DNA of 35,214 nucleotides, from the NCBI GenBank assembly GCA_046542845.1, contig JBKHAN010000027.1, forward strand, positions 1 through 35,214. Direction: 5' to 3'. Positions 23,221 through 32,440 of the stretch are shown here, one piece after another. Origin of the DNA: SKKC01 sp046542845 (lineage in GTDB: Bacteria; Spirochaetota; Spirochaetia; DSM-27196; SKKC01). Under the pieces are notes generated by a model. That model made no database searches. It was not told where the DNA came from and saw only the letters and a list, made by a program, of their open reading frames with translations. The position numbers and the translations under genes were made by a program. The first letter of the stretch is position 1, and each line of letters starts with the position of its first letter.

Positions 23221-25392
23221 TCAGAACGGGGATCGTATTGAGTCGATGACACGACCGGCTTCTTCCCGGACACGCTCTTCCGCGTCTTCGGCAGCGGACT
23301 CCGCTTCCTCGCGAGCGCGCCGTTCCGCCTCCAGCCGCGCGGCCTCGGCCTCGGCGCGTGCCCGGTCCTCGACCTCACCTCGAACTTCGGCGACCCGTGC
23401 TTCCAGAGCTGCACGCCGGGCAAGCGCTTCGTCGGCAAGCGATCTCGCTTCCTCGGCGGCGCTTTGTACATCGGAGTAGACCGCAAGGAGCTGGTCGAGT
23501 TCCTCCTCGTAACGCGCCCGCTGTTCGTCGAGCTGCCGTCGAACTCCGGCTTCCACCTCCTCCACGATTATATCCCGCTGCTCCGACAAAAAGGCTGCAA
23601 TTTCCTCCCGGATTGGTTCGTCGAGGTTCGTCCGCACCGCTCGTTCTCCAGCAGGGGCAGGAGAACCAATATCGATCTCGATGATTCCTGCGCGTTCGAT
23701 AACCGATTCAACCCGCTCCTCGATGAAACCTGCAGACGAAAATCGCAGTTCCTCCGGCACGATGCGCAGGCGCGCGACAAGCTCCTCGCGCAGTTCTCCG
23801 CCACCGGTTTCGACCAGCCGGGCTTCTGCGGTGAGGTCAAACGATCCGTCGAGCCCCGTGAAGGAGAATGGCGCGTTCGGGATATTCAACCGAATCGGCT
23901 GCGCCTCGAGCGCGAGATCGAGATCAAACCGTGTTGAAACGCTGCGCCTCGTTTCGAAAACCGCGTTGACCACGGCGCTATGACCGTTATGACGCTGCTC
24001 ATACCGTGCGGTCGTGGGCGTACTCACCATTTCCGGGTCGCTCGATACGGAGAGAAGCTCTGCCTGATACCGCACCGCCGGAGTCGCCGCTCCGGCAGCG
24101 GCGCGCTCGAGGAGAAACCGGGGGTACCCCACCGACGGGAATGTGATCGTGCGTCCACGTCGCGCAATGCCTGAGGTCGCTTCGCGCCCCTCGGATCGAT
24201 TCTGAAGCCAGGCAACCGCCTCGAGGACCGTGTCAACATTGTCGCGGTACGGCTCAACGAAGGCCATGAGACGCGGCTCGATGAACGAGGCAACCGGCCC
24301 GCGAAGAACATCCGAGGCGCTTGGAATTCGCTCCTGAATGCCGGATACGTCGTTGTTTACCGCCTCGGCGACGGCGCGAACCGCCTCTTCCGCCCGGACC
24401 CGTGACTGCCCGACTTCGGCCGTGAGCGAAGCAGATCTGTCGAGAAGCGACCGGGCATCCTCGACAGCGCCTTCAGAATCCTCTCTCAGAACCACGAGTC
24501 GCTCCACAGAATCGATGGAGCGGATGTCGGTTTCGAGCAAACTCTCGGCTACATCCCTGAACTCACCGGTCGCCGCCTCTATAGCCGCGATTTCGTCGCG
24601 CGTGCGGGTGACCTCACTGCGAATGAAGGCAATCTGTTCGTCCACGACCGCAGGTGTCCTCAACCGCGCGAGCTCTGATGCGAGGATTTCCTGCGGATCG
24701 AGCGACAAAAGCTCGTCCGTGCCTTCCTGCACCACCTCCCCGGCGTTCTCAAGGAGTTCCGACCGTTCAGCCCCGCCGGCATCCCCACGTGCGACCTGCG
24801 CGGGGTGATCGTCGGGAAGAGCGCCCGTGACCGAGCGTTCACGACCAAAGCGCAGCTCGCCGGCGTCAAAATCCTGTATAACAATCCTGCCCCTGAGAAG
24901 CTGCCCGAGATCGAGCTGTACATTCGCGTCATACACCTCGAAGAGATTGCGCATGGGACGGTTTCGGTCTGCGACCTGAAGCGAATCGAAGGACACGCCG
25001 GCGGAGAACAGGCGAAGGGAAAAGCCCTGCAGTTCGCTTTGCGCGACGAAGGCCGATTCAAGACCGCTTTCTACTGCCGATGACAGAAGCGGATTCATGA
25101 AAAACGCAAGGAACACCAGACCTGCACCCGCGACGAACGCGAGCAGTCCGAGCTTGACCGGTTGCAGCATACCTCTGTTGTGCTTGACCGCTTTTGCCAG
25201 ACGGCGAAGATGAGCAACGTCCTTGTTCGGTAGCTCCGCCTCGCGGACGTGCGACTCCCCCTCCCTGCGGTACAGCGATTCGAGATACTCTCGTTCATGT
25301 GCAAGCGGAATGCGCTTGAGGATCTTCCGTTCGTATCGCCTCGACGGAATGCTCTCACGAAACAACCTGGGCGGCTTCTTCGTTCGCTTCAT
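23221..25392 (-). CDS. TIGR03545-family protein (two-gene envelope pair, first of two partners)
   Basis: A 723-residue protein. A basic N-terminal cytoplasmic segment (about 80 residues) precedes one membrane helix (LGLLAFVAGAGLVFLAFFMN). A large periplasmic part follows, with AsmA-like features near the start (FSLRLFSAGVSFDSLQVAD, VQLDLGQLLRGRIVIQDFDAGEL). Long Glu/Arg/Ala-rich helices lie in the middle, and the C-terminal 130 residues are coiled coil (AEAEAARLEAERRAREEAE). I recognise TIGR03545, an uncharacterised family found almost only in bacteria with an outer membrane and encoded beside TIGR03546, as here. The ATG at 25392 follows the partner's stop by seven bases with a GAGGG Shine-Dalgarno; an in-frame upstream extension overlaps the partner and is rejected. 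The AsmA likeness suggests lipid or outer-membrane traffic, an inference. Confidence 0.85.
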   Translation of the reverse strand: MKRTKKPPRLFRESIPSRRYERKILKRIPLAHEREYLESLYRREGESHVREAELPNKDVAHLRRLAKAVKHNRGMLQPVKLGLLAFVAGAGLVFLAFFMNPLLSSAVESGLESAFVAQSELQGFSLRLFSAGVSFDSLQVADRNRPMRNLFEVYDANVQLDLGQLLRGRIVIQDFDAGELRFGRERSVTGALPDDHPAQVARGDAGGAERSELLENAGEVVQEGTDELLSLDPQEILASELARLRTPAVVDEQIAFIRSEVTRTRDEIAAIEAATGEFRDVAESLLETDIRSIDSVERLVVLREDSEGAVEDARSLLDRSASLTAEVGQSRVRAEEAVRAVAEAVNNDVSGIQERIPSASDVLRGPVASFIEPRLMAFVEPYRDNVDTVLEAVAWLQNRSEGREATSGIARRGRTITFPSVGYPRFLLERAAAGAATPAVRYQAELLSVSSDPEMVSTPTTARYEQRHNGHSAVVNAVFETRRSVSTRFDLDLALEAQPIRLNIPNAPFSFTGLDGSFDLTAEARLVETGGGELREELVARLRIVPEELRFSSAGFIEERVESVIERAGIIEIDIGSPAPAGERAVRTNLDEPIREEIAAFLSEQRDIIVEEVEAGVRRQLDEQRARYEEELDQLLAVYSDVQSAAEEARSLADEALARRAALEARVAEVRGEVEDRARAEAEAARLEAERRAREEAESAAEDAEERVREEAGRVIDSIRSPF

Positions 25393-25399
25393 GACGCCC

Positions 25400-25936
25400 T
25401 CAACCCGCCCATTCGTACACAGACCGAGCGCGTGCGGCGACATTCTGCAGACGCCTGACAAGCGGCAGCCGGGCGAGCCACTGCATAAAGGGACTTCGAA
25501 TAATTTTCACTCTCAAGGTGTTTCGATACAGCTGCACGAGGGCACGGGCAAGAAAAAACACCGGGAACCATGCAACCGCGCCGGCGATCAGCGCGCCGGG
25601 CACGAGCGTGTTATTAAAGCCGGTAAGCGGGGCGACCGGCGCATTGTACAGCATCGTAAAAAAGGACTGCATGGCAGGCATGCTCAGAACGCGGAATCCA
25701 ATACTGTCCAGAGTGGGGTCGGCAAGCACGGCAGCAGGCGAGAGCACGGCAGTCAGCAGCAGAACAATGCCAAGGTTCACTTTGACGAGAAAGGCGACGG
25801 CAAACAGAGATATCCAGATCAGATTCCCCGCCGGCAGAAGCGCGAGCAGGACCGCAAACGAGCAGGCGCTCGCGATTTCCCCGGGCCGCCGGTTCGCGTT
25901 CAACGCTGCGACCACTCGTGTCAGGACTGCAAACAT
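25400..25936 (-). CDS. TIGR03546-family membrane protein (partner of TIGR03545)
   Basis: A 178-residue integral membrane protein with four or so hydrophobic segments: about residues 27-47, 48-75, 85-110 and 112-135. The start MFAVLTRVVAALNANRRPGEIASACSFAVLLALLPAGNLIW fits TIGR03546, a DUF2062-like family always seen next to TIGR03545. Its ATG (25936) overlaps the stop of the peptidase gene by one base, with an AGGAG Shine-Dalgarno. Function is unknown; the pair probably forms an inner-membrane complex with a periplasmic arm. Confidence 0.85.
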   Translation of the reverse strand: MFAVLTRVVAALNANRRPGEIASACSFAVLLALLPAGNLIWISLFAVAFLVKVNLGIVLLLTAVLSPAAVLADPTLDSIGFRVLSMPAMQSFFTMLYNAPVAPLTGFNNTLVPGALIAGAVAWFPVFFLARALVQLYRNTLRVKIIRSPFMQWLARLPLVRRLQNVAARARSVYEWAG

Positions 25937-27288
25937 CAGACACTCCTTAATTCTTCCGGCAATCTCATAAGATATTCGGTGTTCAGTTCCAGCGAATGTA
26001 TGTCAATGCGCTCGTCAATACCGTGAATCCGCTGCGAAAACCGGTCCATGGTCAGCGAGGCGGAATTCGCGGCAAACCCGTATACCGTCGCACCCCGCTG
26101 GCGCCAGTACCGGCCGTCGGTGACGCCGCCCATATACATGGGGACAATGGTGGTATCCGGCAGCAGCTCGCTGCATATGCGCTCGGTAGCCCGCCACAGC
26201 ACCGTATCCTGATCGCTGAGGTTGGCCGGGAAGAACTCGAAAAACTCTATCTCAACGTCACGAGCACGCGGACCAAGCGCGTGGAGGACGACCGTCTGGG
26301 CGTGTTCGACCGTCTGCCCGGGTAGTATTCGAATGTCGAGCTCTATTGAGGCACGGTCAGGCACAATGTTCACCTTCGAGCCGCCCCGCAGCACACCGGG
26401 ACTGATCGTCATTCGGCTTGCGGTGTCGAGAAACCGGGCTTTGCCGGAATCCCGCCGGTAGAGCAGAGCAAGCGCCAGGTCAAAGCACCCGGGAATACGC
26501 GAAAGCAACTGCTCAAGCGCGCCCTGGAAAAAAGCCCGTGCCATAGTGCGCGTCAGTGGCGTCATAACCCGGGGCGTGCGCGCCCGTTCAAGCCGCATAA
26601 GCGCGTTTGCTGCAATCGTGGCGGCATTCGTGCTTCCATACGGCATGGATCCGTGACCGGGCACACCGCGGAAATTCAGTCGCGCCCAGCACACCCCTTT
26701 TTCGCCGACCGTCATGGTAATGGCAGGACCGGAATCGGTAGCAATATGCAGCCCCCCGACTTCGGTGATCATGTAGTCACACTTGATCTCGTTCCAGTGG
26801 TTCTCTATGAGATAACGGGCGCCGAACGCACCTCCGGCTTCTTCGTCGCTGACGATGACGAGCAGCACGTCACCCGGGGGCTGCCGACCCTCTTCTGCGA
26901 AGGAGGCGAACGCGACGGTGAAGCACGCGACCATACCGAGCATATCGACGGCGCCGCGACCCCAAACCTCGCCGTCAACGACCGCCCCCTGAAAGGGATC
27001 GTGTGACCAGTCCGATTCGTCGGCCGGCACTACGTCAACGTGACCCATATAGGCTACCGTCGGAGCCATTGGATCACGGCCGTGTATACGGGCTACCAGA
27101 TTCGCCCGCTCGGCATTCCGATAGTACACGCTGCTGTCGATACCGCGTTCGCGAAGGAACTCCCTGATCGTTTCGATCGAGCGGGTTTCGTGACCGGAAT
27201 CGTCGTCGCCCGTGTTGATGCACGCGTTGCTGATCAGCTTCTGAAGGAGAGGAACGGCCTGTTCAGCAACCAGGTCTTGTGGGGTCAT
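25936..27288 (-). CDS. M20-family metallopeptidase
   Basis: A 450-residue zinc-dependent amidohydrolase of the M20/M25/M40 group (carboxypeptidase, dipeptidase or deacylase). MGHVDVVP supplies the first zinc-ligand histidine, WGRGAVDMLG the bridging aspartate, and VSDEEAGG the catalytic and ligand glutamates. GVPGHGSMP is the dimerisation-domain loop and MGGVTDGRYWRQRG supplies later conserved residues. Substrate cannot be predicted. I use ATG 27288; a TTG 12 bases upstream is possible. A weak promoter (CAGACA, 17 bases, TACATT) lies ten bases before the ATG. The gene leads a run of minus-strand genes continuing into TIGR03546, TIGR03545 and ktrBA. Confidence 0.93.
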   Translation of the reverse strand: MTPQDLVAEQAVPLLQKLISNACINTGDDDSGHETRSIETIREFLRERGIDSSVYYRNAERANLVARIHGRDPMAPTVAYMGHVDVVPADESDWSHDPFQGAVVDGEVWGRGAVDMLGMVACFTVAFASFAEEGRQPPGDVLLVIVSDEEAGGAFGARYLIENHWNEIKCDYMITEVGGLHIATDSGPAITMTVGEKGVCWARLNFRGVPGHGSMPYGSTNAATIAANALMRLERARTPRVMTPLTRTMARAFFQGALEQLLSRIPGCFDLALALLYRRDSGKARFLDTASRMTISPGVLRGGSKVNIVPDRASIELDIRILPGQTVEHAQTVVLHALGPRARDVEIEFFEFFPANLSDQDTVLWRATERICSELLPDTTIVPMYMGGVTDGRYWRQRGATVYGFAANSASLTMDRFSQRIHGIDERIDIHSLELNTEYLMRLPEELRSV

Positions 27289-27365
27289 GACAGCTGCCAA
27301 TGTAGCATGACGGGGATTTTCTGTCTGTACCGCTCTCGCATGTACGGGATAGACTGAAGTCTGCC

Positions 27366-30300
27366 ATGAGTGAGCAACACAACCTCAAAAGCGGTGAGCG
27401 CCGACACGCAACGATACTGTTTTCAGACATGAAAGGGTTCACATCGCTTTCTGAGCGACTCGACCCGGAAGACATGGATGCGCTTATGTCTTCGGTATTC
27501 GCGAGCTTCGAAGGCATTATTCGAGCACATGGCGGGACCGTGGAGAAGTACATTGGTGACGCGCTTGTTGCGGTGTTTGGCGTTCCCAATATCCATGAAG
27601 ATGACCCTGCTCGTGCGGTCAGTGCAGCGCTTGCCTTCGGTCGCGAACTGCGCCGGATCAACGAAAGTCTGAAGGACAAGACGGCCCGCATCGAGTTTAG
27701 AAGCGGAATCCACACGGGGCTTGTAACGACGGGTCGACGAGGCGCATACGACGTGGTTACCGGGCACGCTATGAGCGTGGCCGCACGTCTTGAAACCGAA
27801 GCCCCGGTCGGCGGTGTTCTCGTGTCGGCGGCAACCCGCGAACGCTGCGAACACGACTTCATGTTCGACGCAGGACATTTGCTCACCCTCAAAGGAAAGG
27901 AAGAGGTTATTACCGCCTACCGTGTTCTCGGTCGGAATCCCAACCCCATGTTCGGGGGCAGTCACTTTGCCAACAGGGAACACGAGCTCGAGCATCTGAC
28001 CCGTACGTATCTGCGCCACGACCCGGAAGGCACAGGCGGATTCATACTGACCGGGCAACCAGGCCTCGGAAAGACGAGACTCGCCGGGCGCTTTATCGAG
28101 CAGATCAAGGCGTTTCCCGGATTTGGCGCACCCATCCTGACCGCACGAGCCCGACGGTACCGCGACCTGAACTTCGCTGTGGTCATTGATCTGCTTTTGA
28201 CCTACTTTCCTTTTGAGGCTTCCGAGGACAGCGTCCACATTCGCGAACAGACGCAGGAGCTGCTGTCGGTAGATGCGAAAACGGCGCAGGGATTCGCGGA
28301 CCTTGTGCAGAACGTCGACTCGACGACCTCCGAGACCCAGTCCATTGTGGTATTGTTCGCAATCTTCAAGGCGATTCTCGAGAAACACGCGAACAGCGCG
28401 TTTTCGGCGCTGATCGTTATCGACAATGTCTCCGTTCTCGACGAAGAGAGCCGTGACTTTCTCCGGTTCTTTCTTGAGAACAGCAGGATCAAACCATTTT
28501 TTCTTTTCACGGGTCGGAAGAAGCCGGAACTGATCGAGGACATTCTCCGCGATGTCGAGACGCTGAAAATCGAGCCGCTTTCAACGCCCGCCGCCACGGA
28601 ACTCATCGATACGCTCTGGCCCGAATGCAGCAACATCGATCTGAAGAATGCAATTCTCAACACAGCCAAGGGCAATCCACTCTTCATTGAAGAGTACGTA
28701 CGCTATGCGCGTGATAGCCACAATCTTGATCTCTCGACTGTTCCGACGACGATACAGAACATCTTTCTGAGCATGATCGACACATTTGCGCCGGACATGC
28801 GCGAGCTTCTTACGAGGGTTTCAGCCTTTGTCGAATCATTCACGGCCGAAGACGCAGCCTTTGTCCAGCGCAGGGCCGATGGCAGCACGACTGTGATTCC
28901 CGAGGCGCTCGGACTGTTCCTGCAGGAAGGCATACTTGTTGCGAACGATGGACATTACTCGTTCCGGTACGACGTGTTCAGAAATGCCCTGTACGATTCG
29001 CTCCTCAACCACAACAAACGCATTCTTCATCGAATCATAGCAGACCGCATGAAGCAGCAGGAGACGCCCCACATGGGACGACTCCTGCACCATCTTATAC
29101 AGGCAGAAGCATACGAGGAAGCCGGGGCAACGCTGCTCGGCGTGCACGATCTGCATCTGAACCTCGCCTACATCCCGTTTATCGAGACACTGCTGCAAAA
29201 ACTCCCGGCGGACGAACGGACGAGGCGACTCAGGTTTATGTTCGCGAAAAGTGCGATCAGTATTAACAACGGGGACATGCGGGAAACCGATATCGCCGTA
29301 CGGGAAATGCTCGATATCGCGATGAACGAGCACGAGATCGAGTACGCCGCGAGCGCATTCCATCTGATGTGCGGTCACCACCGTCAGAACTACAACTTCG
29401 AGAAAGCGCGGATATGCGGGGAAACGGCAATAGAATACTACACCACCCTCGTCCAGACCGAGGCGGACTCGGGCGGTCCGGCTCATACGCGACACAGGCA
29501 TCTGCGCCGCAACGTCTTCGGCATACTCACGGTTACCGAAAGTCTCGCTGCCGACCGCGACGCGGCGAGGGCGTATCTACGACGCGTCGAGGCGGACTGT
29601 GCGAATCACGGAGACTGTGAAACGGCCGAGACGGCGACAATCCGGGCGAGCTACTATCTGCTGTTCGGCGAGTATACGCGCGGCATGGAATCAGTGCGAC
29701 CGTATGTGGAACCCTACGAAGCCGAACCCGAACTATCTGCACACGAGGCAATCTATGTGGCCATGCTTCTGTCGCGGCAGCTGTGCGACTACGAGGCAGT
29801 GATTGCTCTTGCGGGGAAACTCGCAAAGGTCCCCGAGGCCAGCTACCCGAATCGGCAGACGCATTTAAGTCAGGTACATTCAATGCTCGCCGAAGCGTAC
29901 TTCTTCCTCGATCAGGCACAGCGGGCGACTGAACACCTGCGGCAGGCCGAATTTCATCAACTTCAGATACGAAGCGACCTCGACCGCATAGACGCCCTGC
30001 GATCGCTCGCCTCGGCAGCCATGATCCTCGGTGATACTGAACACGCAGACCGTTTCTCGCGGCAGTGCATCAGTCTGGGAATGCGGCACGGCGCCTACTA
30101 TCCGGCATTTTCGGCGCTCGTGGTGCTCGCAGAGCTTCTTCAATCGCGCGAGGACAGTACCGGTCGGGATTTTTTCCTGATGCAGGCGTCGTATTACGTC
30201 GCGACGGGGTTCGGCCTCCCCCGCCGCGATCTGGTGATTTATTATCACCTGCGAGCGGTGTCCGAAGCCACGCGTGCACCGGGCGGGCAGAGCTCGTGCT

Positions 30301-30464
30301 GCGAAACCTTCCAGCAGCAGGCACGCGCACTGATTCAGGCGGAAGTCGGGGAAATGACGAGTGAACGGCACGTGAAACGGCTGCTCATGGTGCGGACGCT
30401 TGGAAATGCGTACCACTCGTACTTGACAGCGGACCGCGGCCGCGGTACAAGCGGGAAGAGGTAG
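27366..30464 (+). CDS. Class III adenylate/guanylate cyclase fused to an AAA-ATPase and TPR-like region
   Basis: A 1032-residue cytoplasmic protein. Residues 10-180 are a class III cyclase catalytic domain: metal aspartates Asp21 (LFSDMKGF) and Asp65 (EKYIGDALVAVFG), and Lys61 at the position associated with adenine recognition. In GHAMSVAARLE, Arg141 of the transition-state pair is present but the usual asparagine is Ser137. From about residue 205 a P-loop NTPase follows (GQPGLGKTRLAG, about 229-240, and Walker B-like LIVIDNVSVLDEES). The rest (about 560-1030) is helical and TPR-like. This layout, as in human soluble adenylyl cyclase, links cyclic nucleotide synthesis to an ATPase sensor. 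The substitution leaves catalytic rate open. A weak TAGACT lies ten bases before ATG 27366. A cyclic nucleotide-binding protein gene follows after three bases. Confidence 0.94.
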   Translation: MSEQHNLKSGERRHATILFSDMKGFTSLSERLDPEDMDALMSSVFASFEGIIRAHGGTVEKYIGDALVAVFGVPNIHEDDPARAVSAALAFGRELRRINESLKDKTARIEFRSGIHTGLVTTGRRGAYDVVTGHAMSVAARLETEAPVGGVLVSAATRERCEHDFMFDAGHLLTLKGKEEVITAYRVLGRNPNPMFGGSHFANREHELEHLTRTYLRHDPEGTGGFILTGQPGLGKTRLAGRFIEQIKAFPGFGAPILTARARRYRDLNFAVVIDLLLTYFPFEASEDSVHIREQTQELLSVDAKTAQGFADLVQNVDSTTSETQSIVVLFAIFKAILEKHANSAFSALIVIDNVSVLDEESRDFLRFFLENSRIKPFFLFTGRKKPELIEDILRDVETLKIEPLSTPAATELIDTLWPECSNIDLKNAILNTAKGNPLFIEEYVRYARDSHNLDLSTVPTTIQNIFLSMIDTFAPDMRELLTRVSAFVESFTAEDAAFVQRRADGSTTVIPEALGLFLQEGILVANDGHYSFRYDVFRNALYDSLLNHNKRILHRIIADRMKQQETPHMGRLLHHLIQAEAYEEAGATLLGVHDLHLNLAYIPFIETLLQKLPADERTRRLRFMFAKSAISINNGDMRETDIAVREMLDIAMNEHEIEYAASAFHLMCGHHRQNYNFEKARICGETAIEYYTTLVQTEADSGGPAHTRHRHLRRNVFGILTVTESLAADRDAARAYLRRVEADCANHGDCETAETATIRASYYLLFGEYTRGMESVRPYVEPYEAEPELSAHEAIYVAMLLSRQLCDYEAVIALAGKLAKVPEASYPNRQTHLSQVHSMLAEAYFFLDQAQRATEHLRQAEFHQLQIRSDLDRIDALRSLASAAMILGDTEHADRFSRQCISLGMRHGAYYPAFSALVVLAELLQSREDSTGRDFFLMQASYYVATGFGLPRRDLVIYYHLRAVSEATRAPGGQSSCCETFQQQARALIQAEVGEMTSERHVKRLLMVRTLGNAYHSYLTADRGRGTSGKR

Positions 30465-30467
30465 ATT

Positions 30468-30917
30468 ATGAGGCGTGAAGAAGCTCTACAGAAGGTGTCA
30501 CTATTTGCCGGTCTCGGGAGCGCACATCTGCGAACCCTCGCACGCGACTGCACCGAGCGCGAGTTCGAGACGGGGGACGTGATCGTCAGGCAGGGCAATC
30601 CAGGAATCGGTGTGTTCATTATTGTCTCGGGAAAAGTGCGCATAGAAAAGATGAACGACGACGGTACCGTCATAACAATAGCGCACCACGGCCCCGGTGA
30701 GGTTATCGGCGAAATGTCTGTGATAGACGGCGCGCCCCGGACGGCGAGCGTTGTTGCCGAAGAGCCGACCACCTGTCTTGTACTGGCTTCATGGGCATTC
30801 AACAGCTTTCTCGAAAGCCACCCGAGCGTTGCGCTTCACATTCTCCCTATCGTCGTGAAGCGTTTCAGGGAGACAAACGACACACTGATCCGGCTTCAAA
30901 CGAAGGGTACAGTCTGA
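30468..30917 (+). CDS. Stand-alone cyclic nucleotide-binding domain protein
   Basis: A 149-residue protein that is almost entirely one CRP-type cyclic nucleotide-binding domain. GEMSVIDGAPRTASV is the phosphate-binding cassette, with the glutamate and arginine that hold cAMP or cGMP; GDVIVRQGNPGIGVFIIVSGKVRI is the beta-barrel. There is no helix-turn-helix, so it is not itself a DNA-binding regulator and must act by contact with other proteins. It starts three bases after the cyclase stop with an AGAGG Shine-Dalgarno, so it is cotranscribed with the enzyme most likely to make its ligand. It converges on the protease gene with a 16-base gap. Confidence 0.94.
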   Translation: MRREEALQKVSLFAGLGSAHLRTLARDCTEREFETGDVIVRQGNPGIGVFIIVSGKVRIEKMNDDGTVITIAHHGPGEVIGEMSVIDGAPRTASVVAEEPTTCLVLASWAFNSFLESHPSVALHILPIVVKRFRETNDTLIRLQTKGTV

Positions 30918-30933
30918 TACCACCCGGGTATTG

Positions 30934-32403
30934 TTACTCGTTTCTCACACCGGCCAGTACCAACCACCGTGGTGGAATCATGCCGCTGGAAATAATGTAG
31001 CCGATTCCCGAACTCCCGAGTCCCATGACCTCCGCCGGCAGCCCTACAAGTTCGTACCGGCTGTTTACCGCGGCTCCTCCGCTGTTACCGGGACCTATCG
31101 CTGCGTCGGTCTTGAGTACCAGCCCTTCGGGCACGACCTCAAAGCCGGCAACGATTCCGCGACTCACGGTAATCGTCGCCCGCGAGCCGCGTCCACCGAA
31201 ACGCGGGTATCCGGTGAACGTAAGACTGTCGCCAAACTCAAGCTCCCGTGCCGAGGCTACGGGTACAGCCGGAAAGCGGTAGCCTGAAGGAAGCGGCTGC
31301 CCGTACAGACCGGACTCAATTCGCACAAGCGCGAGGTCGCGGACCGGATCCCGCTCCACAATAATTGCTCTGAACAGCTCTCGGGGCGGCACGCCAGGGT
31401 CAAGCGTCATGGCGATGACCGGACGCAACCCTCCAACCTCCACACCAGCCAGAACGTGGTCATTCGTCAGGAGATAGCCCCCGTTACCAATCAACACACC
31501 GCTCCCGTTACCGGCCGGTGTAATGACCTGCACCGTCGCGTCAAGCACTCCCGCCAGCCCTTCCCGGCCCCGCGAAAGTTCCGGAAACTCGAGAAGCTGC
31601 TCGGGAGGATCCTCGTCAAAGCGGGTATACAGCTCGAAGGAGTCGAGAAAGCGACGCGCGAACGGATCGGTAATCGCGACATACCACCTCCCCGGCAGCA
31701 GCGTACGCCCGCTGTCTCCGCCGATAATGAGCGACTCCTGCCCGAGCGGGCCGGTCGAGCGGTGATCCGCGCTCCGAAGATCACCGCGCAGATCCTCGTA
31801 AAAGGCGTACAGATCAAGGGCGCCGGCTGCGCCCGCCACATCAAACCGGAGTACACGCGCGTTCGCCGGTACATCCACCGCGTACACACCGACCATCCCT
31901 CGTTCCGGATCGAGTATGCCCGAAACCGGGGCACCGGGACGTACAACAGAGACGAGCTCGATGTCTGCCACCCGAGCCTCAATCATGAACGGGATGCGAG
32001 GCGGAATGTCACTCGGGTCATCTGACCGGGGTTGGTACGACACCTCTACGAGCAGCGGTCCGGTCGGCAGGGCAGGGTTACCAAGCCTGTGGAGCTCCAG
32101 ATCCTGACCGAGTGTTCCCGAGTCGTGAACGGCAAGAATTGTCCCGCCTCCGTCACGGACAAGAATCTCCAGCGGAACCGGGGAACCGGATAACGACAGC
32201 GTCAGCGAAACCGCGTCCGGCGACACGTCGAGCCGGAACTCTCGAAACACGCGCGAGTCCCCGTTGGATACGAGCTCCGAGGCGATGGGAGTACCGATCT
32301 CGAGGGGTTGGCGGTCATCTGCAGACACATGCGCGGCGAGCATAGCGAACAGGAGAAGTGCAGCAGACAGTATCCGAAAGGCATCGCGCATCACACCGGG
32401 CAT
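30934..32403 (-). CDS. Secreted trypsin-like serine protease with N-terminal PPC-like domains
   Basis: A 489-residue exported protein. Residues 1-28 form a signal peptide ending AHVSA. Two beta-rich stretches follow, about 32-145 and 155-265. Each has the look of a pre-peptidase C-terminal (PPC) domain, for example VGVYAVDVPANARVLRFDVAG then LDLYAFYEDL. The protease domain (about 280-480) has the chymotrypsin-fold triad: His316 (LLTNDHVLAG), Asp356 (RDPVRDLALVRI) and Ser441 (AIGPGNSGGAAVN). It resembles the DegP/HtrA catalytic domain, but no PDZ domain follows. It probably acts in the periplasm or outside the cell. ATG 32403 is the outer start; ATG 32391 is an alternative. It is divergent from ndk. 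Confidence 0.92.
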   Translation of the reverse strand: MPGVMRDAFRILSAALLLFAMLAAHVSADDRQPLEIGTPIASELVSNGDSRVFREFRLDVSPDAVSLTLSLSGSPVPLEILVRDGGGTILAVHDSGTLGQDLELHRLGNPALPTGPLLVEVSYQPRSDDPSDIPPRIPFMIEARVADIELVSVVRPGAPVSGILDPERGMVGVYAVDVPANARVLRFDVAGAAGALDLYAFYEDLRGDLRSADHRSTGPLGQESLIIGGDSGRTLLPGRWYVAITDPFARRFLDSFELYTRFDEDPPEQLLEFPELSRGREGLAGVLDATVQVITPAGNGSGVLIGNGGYLLTNDHVLAGVEVGGLRPVIAMTLDPGVPPRELFRAIIVERDPVRDLALVRIESGLYGQPLPSGYRFPAVPVASARELEFGDSLTFTGYPRFGGRGSRATITVSRGIVAGFEVVPEGLVLKTDAAIGPGNSGGAAVNSRYELVGLPAEVMGLGSSGIGYIISSGMIPPRWLVLAGVRNE

Positions 32404-32405
32404 TG

Positions 32406-32434
32406 TTGCAGATAATTGCCGTTTAGGCGAGAAT
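32406..32434 (+). promoter_or_regulatory. ndk: Promoter of ndk, leaderless arrangement
   Basis: TTGCAG (32406-32411), 17-base spacer, GAGAAT (32429-32434), then six bases to ATG 32441. The -10 is imperfect (four of six). Confidence 0.45.
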
Positions 32435-32440
32435 CAGTCC

